A DNA stretch of 64,000 nucleotides from Photorhabdus caribbeanensis (GCF_018448885.1 NZ_RCWB01000023.1:1-64000); one strand, 5' to 3'; positions 33,933 through 44,526 are shown, counted from the stretch's first letter. A program made the numbers and translations. The notes: a model not told the origin generated them from the letters alone.

Positions 33933-36566
33933 TTACCGGCTTTCCGCTATTGCAACAGTTTCTCTGAACTCTCGCCCATAGTATGAATCCAACAGCAATT
34001 GTTTCAGCTCAGAAATCAGCGGGTAGCGTGGATTAGCTCCGGTACATTGGTCGTCGAAAGCATCTTCAGATAACTTATCAATTTTTGCCAGGAAGTCAGC
34101 CTCTTGAACGCCTGCTTCGCGGATAGATGTTGGAATACCTAGCTCAGATTTGAGCTTTTCTAGCCAAGCTAACAATTTTTCGATTTTTGTAACAGTACGA
34201 TCACCAGTAGCGGATAAACCAAGATGATCGGCAATTTCAGCGTAACGGCGGCGAGCCTGTGGACGGTCATATTGGCTGAATGCAGTCTGTTTGGTTGGGT
34301 TATCGTTAGCGTTATAGCGAATAACGTTACAAATTAGTAGTGCGTTAGCCAGGCCATGAGGGATATGGAATTCAGAACCTAGTTTATGCGCCATTGAGTG
34401 ACAGACACCCAAGAAGGCGTTAGCAAATGCAATCCCTGCAATAGTGGCTGCATTATGAACCCGTTCACGGGCAACTGGATTGGTGGCCCCTTCGTGATAG
34501 CTAGCAGGTAAGAACTCTTTTAGTAGTTTTAACGCTTGCAGTGCTTGTCCGTCAGAGTATTCGTTTGCTAAGACTGATACGTAAGCTTCCAGAGCGTGGG
34601 TGACGGCATCTAGTCCACCAAAAGCACAGAGTGATTTAGGCATATCCATTACTAGATTGGCATCAACGATGGCTATATTAGGAGTCAATTCATAATCAGC
34701 CAGTGGATATTTCTGACCGGTTGCATCATCAGTGACAACCGCAAATGGCGTTACTTCAGAACCAGTGCCGGAAGTTGTGGTAATGGCTACCATTTTCGCT
34801 TTAACCCCCATTTTCGGGAATCTATAGATACGTTTACGGATATCCATAAATCGTAGAGCTAGCTCTTCGAAATGAGTTTCAGGATGTTCATACATCACCC
34901 ACATGATTTTGGCCGCATCCATTGGGGAGCCTCCCCCCAGGGCAATAATGATGTCCGGTTTGAATGAGTGCATTTGTTCCGCACCTTTACGAACAGTGCT
35001 TAGAGTCGGATCTGCTTCAACTTCAAAGAAAACTTCTGTTTCTATCCCGTGGGATTTCAGCACATCAGTGACTTGATCAGCATAACCATGATTGAATAAG
35101 AAACGATCTGTTACGATAAAGGCGCGTTTTGCACCGTCGGTTGCAACTTCTTCTAATGCCACAGGCAGGGAACCGCGACGGAAGTAAATGGATTTCGGAA
35201 GTTTATGCCACAGCATATTTTCTGCTCTTTTCGCTACGGTTTTGGTATTGATGAGATGTTTAGGCCCCACATTTTCAGAGATGGAATTTCCTCCCCAAGA
35301 GCCGCAACCTAGTGTCAGAGATGGAGCAAGTTTGAAGTTGTAGAGATCACCGATCCCTCCCTGAGAAGCAGGTGTGTTCACTAGAATACGGGCGGTTTTC
35401 ATTTTATCGCCGAAATACTTGATGCGTGCCGCCTGATTGTCCTGGTCGGTATACAAGCAGGAAGTGTGACCAATTCCACCCATTTCGACTAATTTTTCTG
35501 CCTTTTCTACAGCATCTTCAAAGCTATTACCTCGGTACATAGCGAGCAATGGGGAGAGTTTTTCGTGAGCAAAAGGTTCTGTTTCATCAATCAAACTCAC
35601 TTCGCCAATCAAGATCTTGGTCCTTTCAGGAACATTAATGCCTGCCATCTCAGCAATTTTTGTTGCAGGTTGACCAACAATCTCCGCATTTAGAGAACCG
35701 TTTTTTAGAATGATATTTTGAACAGCTTGCAGTTCCTCGCCTTGTAACAGATAACCGCCATGTGTCAAGAATCGTTTACGAACCTGTTCATAAACAGCAT
35801 CCACCACGATAACGGATTGTTCTGAAGCGCAGATGACGCCATTGTCAAAGGTTTTAGACATCAAAATAGACGCAATAGCACGTTTAATATCAGCCGATTC
35901 ATCAATGACAACTGGGGTGTTGCCTGCACCGACGCCGATTGCGGGCTTACCAGAGCTGTATGCCGCTGTTACCATACCTGGACCACCAGTCGCCAGAATT
36001 AGATTGATGTCCTGGTGATGCATCAATGCATTGGAAAGTTCAACAGAGGGTTCATCAATCCAGCCAATAATATCTTTCGGCGCACCCGCCGCAACCGCAG
36101 CGGACAGAACCAATTCTGCTGCTTTGGTTGTTGCTTTTTTAGCGCGAGGGTGGGGGGAGAAAATAATACCGTTACGGGTTTTTAGGCAGATAAGGGCCTT
36201 AAAAATAGCGGTAGATGTTGGGTTGGTGGTTGGCACAATACCACAGATTAAGCCAATAGGTTCAGCGATAGTGATGGTGCCGAATGTTTTGTCTTCAGAC
36301 AAAATGCCGCAGGTTTTATCATCTTTATAAGCATTATAGATATATTCGGAGGCAAAGTGGTTTTTGATTACTTTGTCTTCGACAATGCCCATGCCGGATT
36401 CTGCTACGGCTAATTTTGCTAAAGGAATACGTGCATCTGCTGCTGCAAGGGCCGCAGCGCGGAAGATTTTGTCAACTTGCTCCTGAGAAAAATTAGCAAA
36501 TTCACGTTGTGCTTTTTTTACCCTGGAAACCAGTTCATCCAGTTCAGTAACATGAGTTACAGCCAT
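33933..36566 (-). CDS. adhE: Bifunctional aldehyde/alcohol dehydrogenase
   Basis: The 877-residue fermentative enzyme reduces acetyl-CoA to ethanol. The N-terminal aldehyde dehydrogenase half has the catalytic Cys in FDNGVICASEQSV (about residue 246) and the GGPGMVTAAYSSGKPAIGVG loop. The C-terminal iron-dependent alcohol dehydrogenase half has ALGGGSPMDAAK, GLDAVTHALEAYVS and the metal-ligand His in FLGVCHSMAHKLG and HIPHGLANA. It is slightly shorter than E. coli AdhE (891), lacking most of its C-terminal Ala/Lys tail. AGGAG precedes the start. Confidence 0.97.
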   Translation of the reverse strand: MAVTHVTELDELVSRVKKAQREFANFSQEQVDKIFRAAALAAADARIPLAKLAVAESGMGIVEDKVIKNHFASEYIYNAYKDDKTCGILSEDKTFGTITIAEPIGLICGIVPTTNPTSTAIFKALICLKTRNGIIFSPHPRAKKATTKAAELVLSAAVAAGAPKDIIGWIDEPSVELSNALMHHQDINLILATGGPGMVTAAYSSGKPAIGVGAGNTPVVIDESADIKRAIASILMSKTFDNGVICASEQSVIVVDAVYEQVRKRFLTHGGYLLQGEELQAVQNIILKNGSLNAEIVGQPATKIAEMAGINVPERTKILIGEVSLIDETEPFAHEKLSPLLAMYRGNSFEDAVEKAEKLVEMGGIGHTSCLYTDQDNQAARIKYFGDKMKTARILVNTPASQGGIGDLYNFKLAPSLTLGCGSWGGNSISENVGPKHLINTKTVAKRAENMLWHKLPKSIYFRRGSLPVALEEVATDGAKRAFIVTDRFLFNHGYADQVTDVLKSHGIETEVFFEVEADPTLSTVRKGAEQMHSFKPDIIIALGGGSPMDAAKIMWVMYEHPETHFEELALRFMDIRKRIYRFPKMGVKAKMVAITTTSGTGSEVTPFAVVTDDATGQKYPLADYELTPNIAIVDANLVMDMPKSLCAFGGLDAVTHALEAYVSVLANEYSDGQALQALKLLKEFLPASYHEGATNPVARERVHNAATIAGIAFANAFLGVCHSMAHKLGSEFHIPHGLANALLICNVIRYNANDNPTKQTAFSQYDRPQARRRYAEIADHLGLSATGDRTVTKIEKLLAWLEKLKSELGIPTSIREAGVQEADFLAKIDKLSEDAFDDQCTGANPRYPLISELKQLLLDSYYGREFRETVAIAESR

Positions 36567-36974
36567 AAAGAAGTACTCCTGAAAATATTAAAAATCTTTT
36601 AATATCAATGAATAAGTATTTTTTAGACTATTTAGTTTGGTGATTTTTTGGTAGCTAAAGATTACCATTTGGTATTAAAGATATATTGATCTAAATCACA
36701 TAAATTCCAAGCTGACTCCTTTCAGCTAAGTCAGTGATAATTATTATTGGGTGGGGTGTAAATAGAGTTAAGAGATTGAATTTTTAATCTAATGAAAATA
36801 TTGGGTTAACAGATTGTTATATAAGGTATTTTAAATTGGAAAATGCGTTACGATCGATGGAAAATGGAGCTTTACCAGTATAAAGTGAAGAAAAAATTAA
36901 GTTTTCTATGATTCTTAGGTAAGCGATCATGAGAGTGTTTTTAATAACACGACGTAACTCTGTAGAGGTTATTT
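36567..36974. promoter_or_regulatory. adhE-ychE divergent intergenic region
   Basis: These 408 A+T-rich bases lie upstream of both adhE (minus) and ychE (plus). They should contain both promoters and the adhE leader. I could not assign an FNR or Cra site by eye. Confidence 0.4.
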
Positions 36975-37619
36975 GTGGATGACTTACTGCTAGATTTTTC
37001 TGGTTACATTAAGTTTTTTGTTGGGCTGTTTGCGCTGGTCAATCCTGTTGGTATTTTGCCGGTTTTTATCAGTATGACGCATTATCAAGCGCAGTCGGCT
37101 CGCAATAGAACCAACTTTATTGCCAATATTTCTGTTGCCATCATTTTATGGACGGCTTTGTTGTTGGGTGATTCGATACTGCGTATGTTTGGCATTTCCA
37201 TTGACTCTTTTCGTATTGCTGGTGGGATTTTGGTTGTTACCATCGCGATGTCGATGATTAACGGTAAGCTCGGAGAAGACAAACAGAATAAGCAGGAAAA
37301 ATCAGAAACCGCCATTAGGGAGAGTGTTGGTGTTGTGCCGCTGGCATTGCCGTTAATGGCAGGTCCCGGCGCAATCAGTTCTTGTATTGTTTGGAGTTCT
37401 CGTTATCAGGGATGGCAGAATTTTATTGGGTTGGCGCTTACTAGTGCATTGTTTGCTTTTTGCTGCTGGTTATTGTTTCGATCTGCACCTTTAGTCGTCA
37501 AATACCTTGGGCAAACGGGCATTAACGTTATCACTCGAATTATGGGGCTACTGTTGATGTCTTTGGGGATTGAACTGATTGTGACAGGGGTCAAAGCACT
37601 ATTCCCAGGATTGCTTTGA
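36975..37619 (+). CDS. ychE: MarC/YchE-family integral membrane protein
   Basis: The 214-residue protein has about six transmembrane segments and very strong similarity to E. coli YchE, including GIDSFRIAGGILVVTIAMSM-type sequence, GKLGEDKQNKQEKSETA and VVPLALPLMAGPGAIS. The start is the GTG at 36975. Function is unknown. It precedes the opp operon as in E. coli. Confidence 0.93.
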   Translation: MDDLLLDFSGYIKFFVGLFALVNPVGILPVFISMTHYQAQSARNRTNFIANISVAIILWTALLLGDSILRMFGISIDSFRIAGGILVVTIAMSMINGKLGEDKQNKQEKSETAIRESVGVVPLALPLMAGPGAISSCIVWSSRYQGWQNFIGLALTSALFAFCCWLLFRSAPLVVKYLGQTGINVITRIMGLLLMSLGIELIVTGVKALFPGLL

Positions 37620-38173
37620 TACGATTTACAATAAAAGGTGTTAGTTTTCTTTCTGGTGAAATTACAAATTATAATATCCTTATCATTTTTATTATAAAGC
37701 TTATATCATAGGTTTTCCCCACTTTTTTTGCCGGTACTCCCTGAATTTTATACAAATAACCTAATATTTTTCTAAATTATTCTTCCCTATTAGCTCTATG
37801 TGTAACTGGTTGCTTCCACCATTGTTTTGTGATGAATGTAGGTTTTTAATTTGCATTGATTGCAATTTGTTAAAATTATGTTTATTTTCATCTTTGGTCT
37901 AGCTTTGTTTACTATTTTAGTTAAGTTTAAAATTGGTAATTTCATACATATCAATTAGTTATAATGGTTATTGGCGTGTTTTATCAATTAATGTAATAGG
38001 TCGCACTAAGTTGTTTGTAAGGATGATTTTTGCAATATGAGAGTGATATTTTAACGACTGATATGATAAGTCCGCTTTAATATTTAATCCGTTACTTTGG
38101 GCTAAATAATGTGAAGATCCCGGCCTTGATGGGATATGTGGAATGAGCAAGCCCATCAAACTGGAGGAAAAAA
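37620..38173. promoter_or_regulatory. Upstream region of the opp operon
   Basis: This 554-base, very A+T-rich region precedes the first oppA gene. It should contain the opp promoter and a leader; in enterobacteria this leader is a target of the GcvB sRNA, but I cannot mark the site here. AGGAGG-like GGAGG lies just before the oppA start. Confidence 0.45.
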
Positions 38174-39817
38174 ATGAAGATCAAACAATTAAAATTATAT
38201 AAGTTTATTTCCTTTATATTTTTATTATCAGCATTTCCTGTTACAGCCGTGTCTGCCGCTGAACTTCCACAGGGTGTGAAACTTGCGGATAAACAGCAGA
38301 TTATTATTAATAATGGCACAGAGGTTGCCTCGCTTGATCCACATAAAGTTGAAGGTGTACCAGAAACCAACATTATCCTTAATCTCCTGGAAGGGTTAGT
38401 GAGTACCGGCCCTGAGGGAGAAGTTGTGCCAGGCGTTGCCACCCATTGGGAAAATCAGGGTTACAAGGTATGGACTTTTTATCTGCGTGATAATGCTAAA
38501 TGGAGTGATGGAACGCCTATCACTGCCCACGATTTTGTCTATAGCTGGCAACGATTAGCTGATCCCAAAGTGGGTTCACCTTATGCCAGCTATCTTCAAT
38601 ATGCTTACGTTGAAAATGTTGGTGATGTTTTGAGGGGTAAAAAATCGCTTGATCAGTTGGGCGTAAAAGCGCTGGATGATCATCGTTTACAAGTTACTTT
38701 AACGCATCCCGTGCCTTATTTCGTCAGTATGCTCGGTCATACGGCAATGAAACCCGTGAAAAAGGATGTGGTTGAAAAATTAGGCAATAAATGGACGCTG
38801 CCAGAAAACTATGTCGGTAATGGGGCGTATCTGTTGAAAGAATGGGTGGTCAATGAGCGGATAGTGATCGAACGCAACCCGCGATATTGGAACAATGCAA
38901 AAACAGTTATTGATCAAGCAACTCTTTTACCCCTTCAATCTGAAACCAGTGATATTAACCGCTATCGTAGTGGAGAGATAAATATCACCCACAGCGTCAT
39001 TCCGCCGACTCTGTATCAGAAAATGAAAAAAGATATCCCCGATCAGGTCCGCGTTAGCCCTTACCTTTGTACGTTTTATTACGAAATTAACAATAAAAAA
39101 CCGCCGTTTACTGATGTCAGAGTCCGTGAAGCCGTCAAGTTAAGTCTCGACAGGGATATTATTGCGGGGAAAATTATGGGGCAGGGGCAAATACCGGCTT
39201 ATGGTTTTACACCAACGTTTATCGGTGGCGGCGATTTTGTTAAGCCAGAATGGGCTAATTGGACACAGGAGCAGCGTAATAAACGAGCGAGAGAATTGTT
39301 AGCTCAGGCCGGTTTCAATCAGGCGAATCCATTGAAGTTCACATTGTTATACAACACATCTGAGCAAAATAAACAGCAAGCTATTGCCGCCGCTTCCATG
39401 TGGAAAAAGAATCTGGGAGCGGATGTGATTTTGCAGAATCAGGAATGGAAAACTTCTCTTGAAAGCCGCCATCAGGGGAATTATGAGGTGACTAGAGCAA
39501 CCTGGTGCGCGGATTACAATGAACCTACGGCGTTTTTAAACATGTTGCAGTCAGATAGCAGTAATAACACGGCTTTCTACCAGAATAAGAGTTTTGATAG
39601 TTATCTGGAGCAAGCGTTAATTGCTAAAGACGCTATTGAGCGTAAGAAATTATACCAACAAGCTGAGTTTCAACTGGATAAAGACTCGGCGCTGATTCCC
39701 GTTTATTACCGGGTGAGTGTACGGCTTGTTAGCCCATCAGTGGGAGGGTTTTCAGGGAAAGACCCATTAGATTATATGGATATTAAGCGACTGTATATGA
39801 AAAAAACTAAACAGTAG
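38174..39817 (+). CDS. oppA: Periplasmic oligopeptide-binding protein, first copy
   Basis: The 547-residue OppA-type (SBP family 5) protein has a signal peptide cut near VSAAELPQG. Motifs include ASLDPHKVEGVPE, the SBP_bac_5 signature LRDNAKWSDGTPITAHDFVYSWQRL and GNGAYLLKEW. It captures peptides for OppBCDF. It is followed 131 bases later by a second, similar oppA, a tandem duplication common in Yersinia and Photorhabdus relatives. Divergence between copies suggests different peptide preferences. Confidence 0.95.
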   Translation: MKIKQLKLYKFISFIFLLSAFPVTAVSAAELPQGVKLADKQQIIINNGTEVASLDPHKVEGVPETNIILNLLEGLVSTGPEGEVVPGVATHWENQGYKVWTFYLRDNAKWSDGTPITAHDFVYSWQRLADPKVGSPYASYLQYAYVENVGDVLRGKKSLDQLGVKALDDHRLQVTLTHPVPYFVSMLGHTAMKPVKKDVVEKLGNKWTLPENYVGNGAYLLKEWVVNERIVIERNPRYWNNAKTVIDQATLLPLQSETSDINRYRSGEINITHSVIPPTLYQKMKKDIPDQVRVSPYLCTFYYEINNKKPPFTDVRVREAVKLSLDRDIIAGKIMGQGQIPAYGFTPTFIGGGDFVKPEWANWTQEQRNKRARELLAQAGFNQANPLKFTLLYNTSEQNKQQAIAAASMWKKNLGADVILQNQEWKTSLESRHQGNYEVTRATWCADYNEPTAFLNMLQSDSSNNTAFYQNKSFDSYLEQALIAKDAIERKKLYQQAEFQLDKDSALIPVYYRVSVRLVSPSVGGFSGKDPLDYMDIKRLYMKKTKQ

Positions 39818-39948
39818 CTTTATTCAAAAGAGTTACTGAGATCCTGCAAACGAAATCGTTCCTTTTGTATGCGGGTAGTAATCCACCCCTTATTTCTGGG
39901 CCGTCGGCTGATAACAAATCTGACGGTATAAAATTGGAGTAGAAAAAG

Positions 39949-41589
39949 ATGATAAACACAACGAAAAAGAGACTACTTACTGTCAGCATCAGCGCTGCAC
40001 TGAGTATGGTAATGGTAAGTCAGGTCTTTGCTGCAAAAGTGCCTGATGGCGTTCAATTAGCTGATAAACAGGTTTTAGTCCGTAATAACGGTTCTGAACC
40101 GCAATCGTTAGATCCACATAAGATTGAAGGAGTACCAGAAGCACATTTGGCTCGTGATCTGTTTGAAGGTGTTGTCATCGTTGGTCCGAATGGTGAAATT
40201 TTGCCAGGTTCTGCGACCAGTTGGGAAAATAAAGACTTTACCGTCTGGACATTCCATATGCGTAAAGATTCTAAGTGGTCTAATGGCGATCCTGTCACGG
40301 CGCACGATTTTGTTTACAGTTGGCAACGTCTGGCCGATCCTAATACTGCTTCTCCCTATGAAAGTTACCTCCAGTATGCCCATATCACCAATATTGATGA
40401 CATCATCAGTGGTAAAAAGAAACCAGATGCTCTGGGAGTAAAGGCGTTGGATGACTATACATTGCAGCTTACATTGAGCGAAGCGGTTCCCTATCTGCCA
40501 AGGCTTTTGGCTCACTCTTCAATGTCGCCGGTACATAAAGCTACGGTGGAAAAATATGGCGAAAAATGGACTCAGCCGCAGAATTTTGTCGGTAATGGGG
40601 CTTATAAACTGAAAAATTGGATAGTCAACGAGCGTATTGTGATGGAACGCAGCCCGACATACTGGGATAACAAAAATACCGTTATTGATCAGGTTACTTT
40701 CCTGCCAATTTCGTCAGAGGTCACGGATGTAAACCGCTACCGCAGTGGCGAAATTGATATGACTTATACCAATTTGCCGATTGAATTGTTCCAGAAACTG
40801 AAAAAGGAGATCCCGAACGAGCTGCATATTAACCCACATTTATGTACTTACTACTATGAAATTAATAATGAAAAACCCCCATTTAATGATCCCCGCGTCC
40901 GTACTGCACTGAAATTAGCTATGGACCGAGACATTGTGACCAATAAAGTAAAAGCACAGGGTGATATCCCTGCTTCCGGTTATACACCGCCGGTTACTGA
41001 TGGTATGAAAGAGATGAAACCGGTGTGGTTTACTGATTGGAGTCAAGAACAGCGCAACCAAGAAGCTAAAAAATTACTGGCTGAAGCAGGTTATAATAAA
41101 GATAATCCATTGAAATTTAACCTGCTTTATAACACCTCTGATCTACATAAAAAAATTGCCATCGCGGTAGCTTCTGTTTGGAAGAAAAATTTAGGTGCTG
41201 ATGTTCGTTTAGAAAACCAAGAGTGGAAAACTTTCCTTGATACTCGACATCAAGGGAATTATGACGTGGCCCGTGCTGCTTGGTGTGCGGATTACAACGA
41301 ACCTTCTTCATTCCTGAATTCAATGCTTTCTTATAGTAGTAATAACACGGCTCATTATAAGAGTGATGAGTTTGATAAACTGATGAAAGAATCTCTGAAA
41401 GTAGCAACAGATGATGAACGTGCTGCTGTTTACCAGCAAGCAGAAGCGCAGTTAGATAAAGATTCTGCTATTGTCCCCCTTTATTACTTTGTGAATACCC
41501 GGTTAGTGAAGCCCTATGTTGGTGGCTATACAGGGAAAGATCCTTTGGATAATTTACACACCAAAGATTTTTATATTATCAAACACTAA
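39949..41589 (+). CDS. oppA: Periplasmic oligopeptide-binding protein, second copy
   Basis: The 546-residue paralogue has a signal peptide ending QVFAAKVPDG and the same motifs: QSLDPHKIEGVPE, MRKDSKWSNGDPVTAHDF and GNGAYKLKNW. The cysteine pair around HLCTYYYEIN and ARAAWCADYNEP matches the first copy. It is the proximal copy to oppB and most likely the canonical OppA. The RBS is close to ideal (GGAG). Confidence 0.95.
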   Translation: MINTTKKRLLTVSISAALSMVMVSQVFAAKVPDGVQLADKQVLVRNNGSEPQSLDPHKIEGVPEAHLARDLFEGVVIVGPNGEILPGSATSWENKDFTVWTFHMRKDSKWSNGDPVTAHDFVYSWQRLADPNTASPYESYLQYAHITNIDDIISGKKKPDALGVKALDDYTLQLTLSEAVPYLPRLLAHSSMSPVHKATVEKYGEKWTQPQNFVGNGAYKLKNWIVNERIVMERSPTYWDNKNTVIDQVTFLPISSEVTDVNRYRSGEIDMTYTNLPIELFQKLKKEIPNELHINPHLCTYYYEINNEKPPFNDPRVRTALKLAMDRDIVTNKVKAQGDIPASGYTPPVTDGMKEMKPVWFTDWSQEQRNQEAKKLLAEAGYNKDNPLKFNLLYNTSDLHKKIAIAVASVWKKNLGADVRLENQEWKTFLDTRHQGNYDVARAAWCADYNEPSSFLNSMLSYSSNNTAHYKSDEFDKLMKESLKVATDDERAAVYQQAEAQLDKDSAIVPLYYFVNTRLVKPYVGGYTGKDPLDNLHTKDFYIIKH

Positions 41590-41596
41590 TCGTTGT

Positions 41597-41621
41597 AAAG
41601 CAGCCCGGAAAGGGCTGCTTT
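41597..41621 (+). terminator. Hairpin between oppA and oppB
   Basis: AAAGCAGCCC (41597-41606) and GGGCTGCTTT (41612-41621) form a perfect 10-bp stem just after oppA. As in other binding-protein operons it probably stabilises or partly terminates the oppA transcript, giving more OppA than permease. Confidence 0.7.
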
Positions 41622-41674
41622 AGTGTCAAATTATTTTAAGGCCAGGGTTAAGGGCCAACACATAGGAACGGGCG

Positions 41675-42595
41675 ATGCTTAAGTTTATTTTACGCCGTTG
41701 TTTAGAGGCGATCCCGACACTTTTTATTCTTATCACTATTTCGTTTTTCATGATGCGGTTGGCACCAGGCAGCCCATTTACCGGTGAGCGGAAATTGCCG
41801 CCAGAAGTGATGGCAAACATTGAAGCGAAATATCATTTGAATGACCCAATTTATAAACAATATTTTGATTACTTAATTCAACTCACTAAAGGAGATTTTG
41901 GGCCTTCTTTCAAATATAAGGACTACTCAGTTAACGATCTCGTAGCAACGGCATTTCCAGTATCGGCTAAATTAGGGGCTGCGGCATTTATCATGGCGGT
42001 TGTCTTGGGGATTAGCGCTGGGGTTATTGCTGCACTTAACCAAAATACAAAATGGGATTATACGGTGATGGGGTTCGCCATGACGGGGGTTGTTATCCCA
42101 GGTTTTGTCGTGGCACCGTTACTGGTGCTGGGGTTCGCTATTCATCTTAAATGGTTGCCGGGAGGAGGTTGGAATGGCGGTGCGCCCAAATATATGATTT
42201 TGCCGATGGTAGCACTCTCTTTGGCCTATATCGCCAGTATCTCCCGTATTACCCGTAGTTCGATGATAGAAGTGTTGCACTCTAACTTTATCCGTACTGC
42301 GCGTGCCAAGGGTTTACCATTACGTGTCATCATTTTCCGCCATGCTTTAAAGCCCGCATTGTTACCGGTTATCTCTTATATGGGGCCTGCTTTTGTCGGC
42401 ATTATTACCGGTTCGATGGTGATTGAAACGATCTTCGGGTTGCCGGGAATAGGGCAGTTGTTTGTTAATGGCGCATTGAACCGTGATTATTCGTTAGTGT
42501 TAAGTCTGACTATTTTAGTTGGTAGTTTGACTATTTTTTTCAATGCGATTGTTGATGTGTTGTACGCTGTTATCGATCCGAAGATTCGTTATTAA
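41675..42595 (+). CDS. oppB: Oligopeptide ABC permease OppB
   Basis: The 306-residue inner-membrane permease begins MLKFILRRCLEAIPTLFILITISFFMMRLAPG. It carries the EAA loop (FIRTARAKGLPLRVIIFRHALKPALLPV) that contacts the ATPases OppD and OppF. Length equals E. coli OppB. Confidence 0.97.
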   Translation: MLKFILRRCLEAIPTLFILITISFFMMRLAPGSPFTGERKLPPEVMANIEAKYHLNDPIYKQYFDYLIQLTKGDFGPSFKYKDYSVNDLVATAFPVSAKLGAAAFIMAVVLGISAGVIAALNQNTKWDYTVMGFAMTGVVIPGFVVAPLLVLGFAIHLKWLPGGGWNGGAPKYMILPMVALSLAYIASISRITRSSMIEVLHSNFIRTARAKGLPLRVIIFRHALKPALLPVISYMGPAFVGIITGSMVIETIFGLPGIGQLFVNGALNRDYSLVLSLTILVGSLTIFFNAIVDVLYAVIDPKIRY

Positions 42596-42609
42596 GACTG
42601 GAGCACGCA

Positions 42610-43518
42610 ATGATAGTTAATAAACAAAACAGCGAAGCTCTGGAAAATTTTTCTGAGCAATTAGAAATTGAAGGGCGCAGTTTGTGGCAGGATGCACGAC
42701 GCCGTTTTATTCACAACCGGGCAGCGATTGCCAGTTTGTGCCTGTTATCTTTGATTACCTTGTTTGTGATCCTAGCGCCGATGTTAGCTCAATTCACATA
42801 TGACGATACTGATTGGGCCATGATGTCGATGCCACCTGATTCTGAGTCAGGTCACTATTTTGGTACAGATTCTTCTGGACGTGATTTGCTGGTGCGTGTT
42901 GCCATTGGAGGACGCATTTCGTTGATGGTTGGGATTGCAGCCGCTTTGGTGGCGGTAGTCGTCGGAACCTTATATGGATCATTATCTGGTTATTTGGGTG
43001 GAAAAATAGACTCAGTAATGATGCGTCTGCTGGAAATTTTGAACTCATTTCCATTCATGTTCTTTGTGATTCTGTTGGTGACCTTCTTCGGACAGAATAT
43101 TTTTTTGATATTTGTCGCTATCGGTATGGTGTCATGGCTGGATATGGCGCGTATTGTCCGTGGTCAGACATTGAGCCTAAAACGTAAGGAATTTATTGAG
43201 GCGGCGCTGGTGTGTGGTGTATCAACCCGTCAGATTGTGCTGCGTCATATTGTCCCTAATGTATTGGGAGTGGTGGTGGTTTATGCATCTTTATTAGTGC
43301 CGAGTATGATTCTGTTTGAATCGTTTCTTAGCTTTCTGGGATTGGGAACTCAAGAACCGTTAAGTAGTTGGGGTGCATTATTAAGCGATGGTGCGAATTC
43401 GATGGAGGTTTCCCCGTGGTTGCTGTTGTTTCCTGCCGGTTTTCTGGTGGTGACACTGTTTTGTTTTAACTTTATCGGCGATGGCTTGCGTGATGCCCTC
43501 GATCCGAAAGATCGTTAA
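42610..43518 (+). CDS. oppC: Oligopeptide ABC permease OppC
   Basis: The 302-residue permease has the N-terminal cytoplasmic OppC segment (SLWQDARRRFIHNRAAIASL), YFGTDSSGRDLLVRVAIGGRISL and the EAA loop EFIEAALVCGVSTRQIVLRHIVPN. It is 14 bases after oppB and forms the heterodimeric channel with it. Confidence 0.97.
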   Translation: MIVNKQNSEALENFSEQLEIEGRSLWQDARRRFIHNRAAIASLCLLSLITLFVILAPMLAQFTYDDTDWAMMSMPPDSESGHYFGTDSSGRDLLVRVAIGGRISLMVGIAAALVAVVVGTLYGSLSGYLGGKIDSVMMRLLEILNSFPFMFFVILLVTFFGQNIFLIFVAIGMVSWLDMARIVRGQTLSLKRKEFIEAALVCGVSTRQIVLRHIVPNVLGVVVVYASLLVPSMILFESFLSFLGLGTQEPLSSWGALLSDGANSMEVSPWLLLFPAGFLVVTLFCFNFIGDGLRDALDPKDR

Positions 43519-43527
43519 GGAGGTAAC

Positions 43528-44526
43528 ATGGACAGCGTTAAAAACCAGAAAAGTTCTGAGCCGTTGTTAATTGTTAAAGAATTGGACGTGACTTTTAGTA
43601 CCCCAGATGGCGATGTTACAGCGGTGAACAAGCTAAATTTTGATTTACGCGCAGGGGAAACATTAGGAATTGTAGGGGAGTCCGGTTCTGGCAAATCACA
43701 AACTGCTTTCGCTTTGATGGGGCTACTTGCCAGAAACGGCAAAATTGGCGGTTCCGCTATTTTTAATGGCAGGGAAATTCTTAACCTGGAAGAAAAACAG
43801 CTTAACCGCATGAGAGCGGAAGAGATATCAATGATATTTCAGGACCCAATGACATCTCTCAATCCTTATATGCGTATCGGCGATCAACTTACAGAAGTTT
43901 TGATGTTGCATAAGCATATGAGTAAAAGTGAGGCATACCTTGAATCGATTCGGATGCTGGATGCCGTCAAAATGCCAGAAGCGCTTAAGCGAATGCGGAT
44001 GTATCCGCATGAATTTTCTGGTGGAATGCGTCAGCGTGTGATGATCGCGATGGCGTTGTTATGTCGTCCAAAATTATTGATTGCTGACGAACCGACAACC
44101 GCACTTGATGTCACAGTTCAGGCTCAGATTATGACTTTACTGAATGAGCTGAAACGGGAGTTTAATACCGCGATTATTATGATTACTCACGATTTGGGGG
44201 TAGTTGCCGGTATTTGTGACAAAGTGTTGGTGATGTACGCAGGGAGAACAATGGAATATGGCTCAGCTCGTGAAGTGTTTTATCAACCAACCCATCCTTA
44301 TTCCATAGGCCTGCTTAGTGCTGTTCCACGTCTTGATGGTGATGAAGCGTCGTTGACGACTATTCCCGGAAATCCTCCTAACTTATTACGATTGCCCAAA
44401 GGGTGTCCGTTCCAGCCACGCTGTCAGTTTTCAGTAGGCCGTTGTGTAGATTGTGAACCGGGGTTAGAGACATTTGGCAACGGGCGTTTGCGAGCTTGCT
44501 TTAAGGCACCGGAGGAATTGGTATGA
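43528..44526 (+). CDS. oppD: Oligopeptide ABC transporter ATPase OppD
   Basis: The 332-residue ATPase has Walker A GESGSGKSQ, signature FSGGMRQRV and Walker B LLIADEPTTALD. The C-terminal Opp-type region with clustered Cys (GCPFQPRCQFSVGRCVDCEP) is a likely iron-sulphur site, as in other OppD proteins. Its stop overlaps the oppF start. Confidence 0.97.
   Translation: MDSVKNQKSSEPLLIVKELDVTFSTPDGDVTAVNKLNFDLRAGETLGIVGESGSGKSQTAFALMGLLARNGKIGGSAIFNGREILNLEEKQLNRMRAEEISMIFQDPMTSLNPYMRIGDQLTEVLMLHKHMSKSEAYLESIRMLDAVKMPEALKRMRMYPHEFSGGMRQRVMIAMALLCRPKLLIADEPTTALDVTVQAQIMTLLNELKREFNTAIIMITHDLGVVAGICDKVLVMYAGRTMEYGSAREVFYQPTHPYSIGLLSAVPRLDGDEASLTTIPGNPPNLLRLPKGCPFQPRCQFSVGRCVDCEPGLETFGNGRLRACFKAPEELV

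Noticed and set aside
35833-36330. Plus-strand frames of 61 and 99 codons opposite adhE
   Set aside because: They are antisense to the highly conserved aldehyde dehydrogenase half and have no start signals or recognisable product.
40053-40515. Several frames opposite and within the second oppA (up to 135 codons)
   Set aside because: oppA conservation fully explains the codon pattern; the shadows lack ribosome-binding sites.
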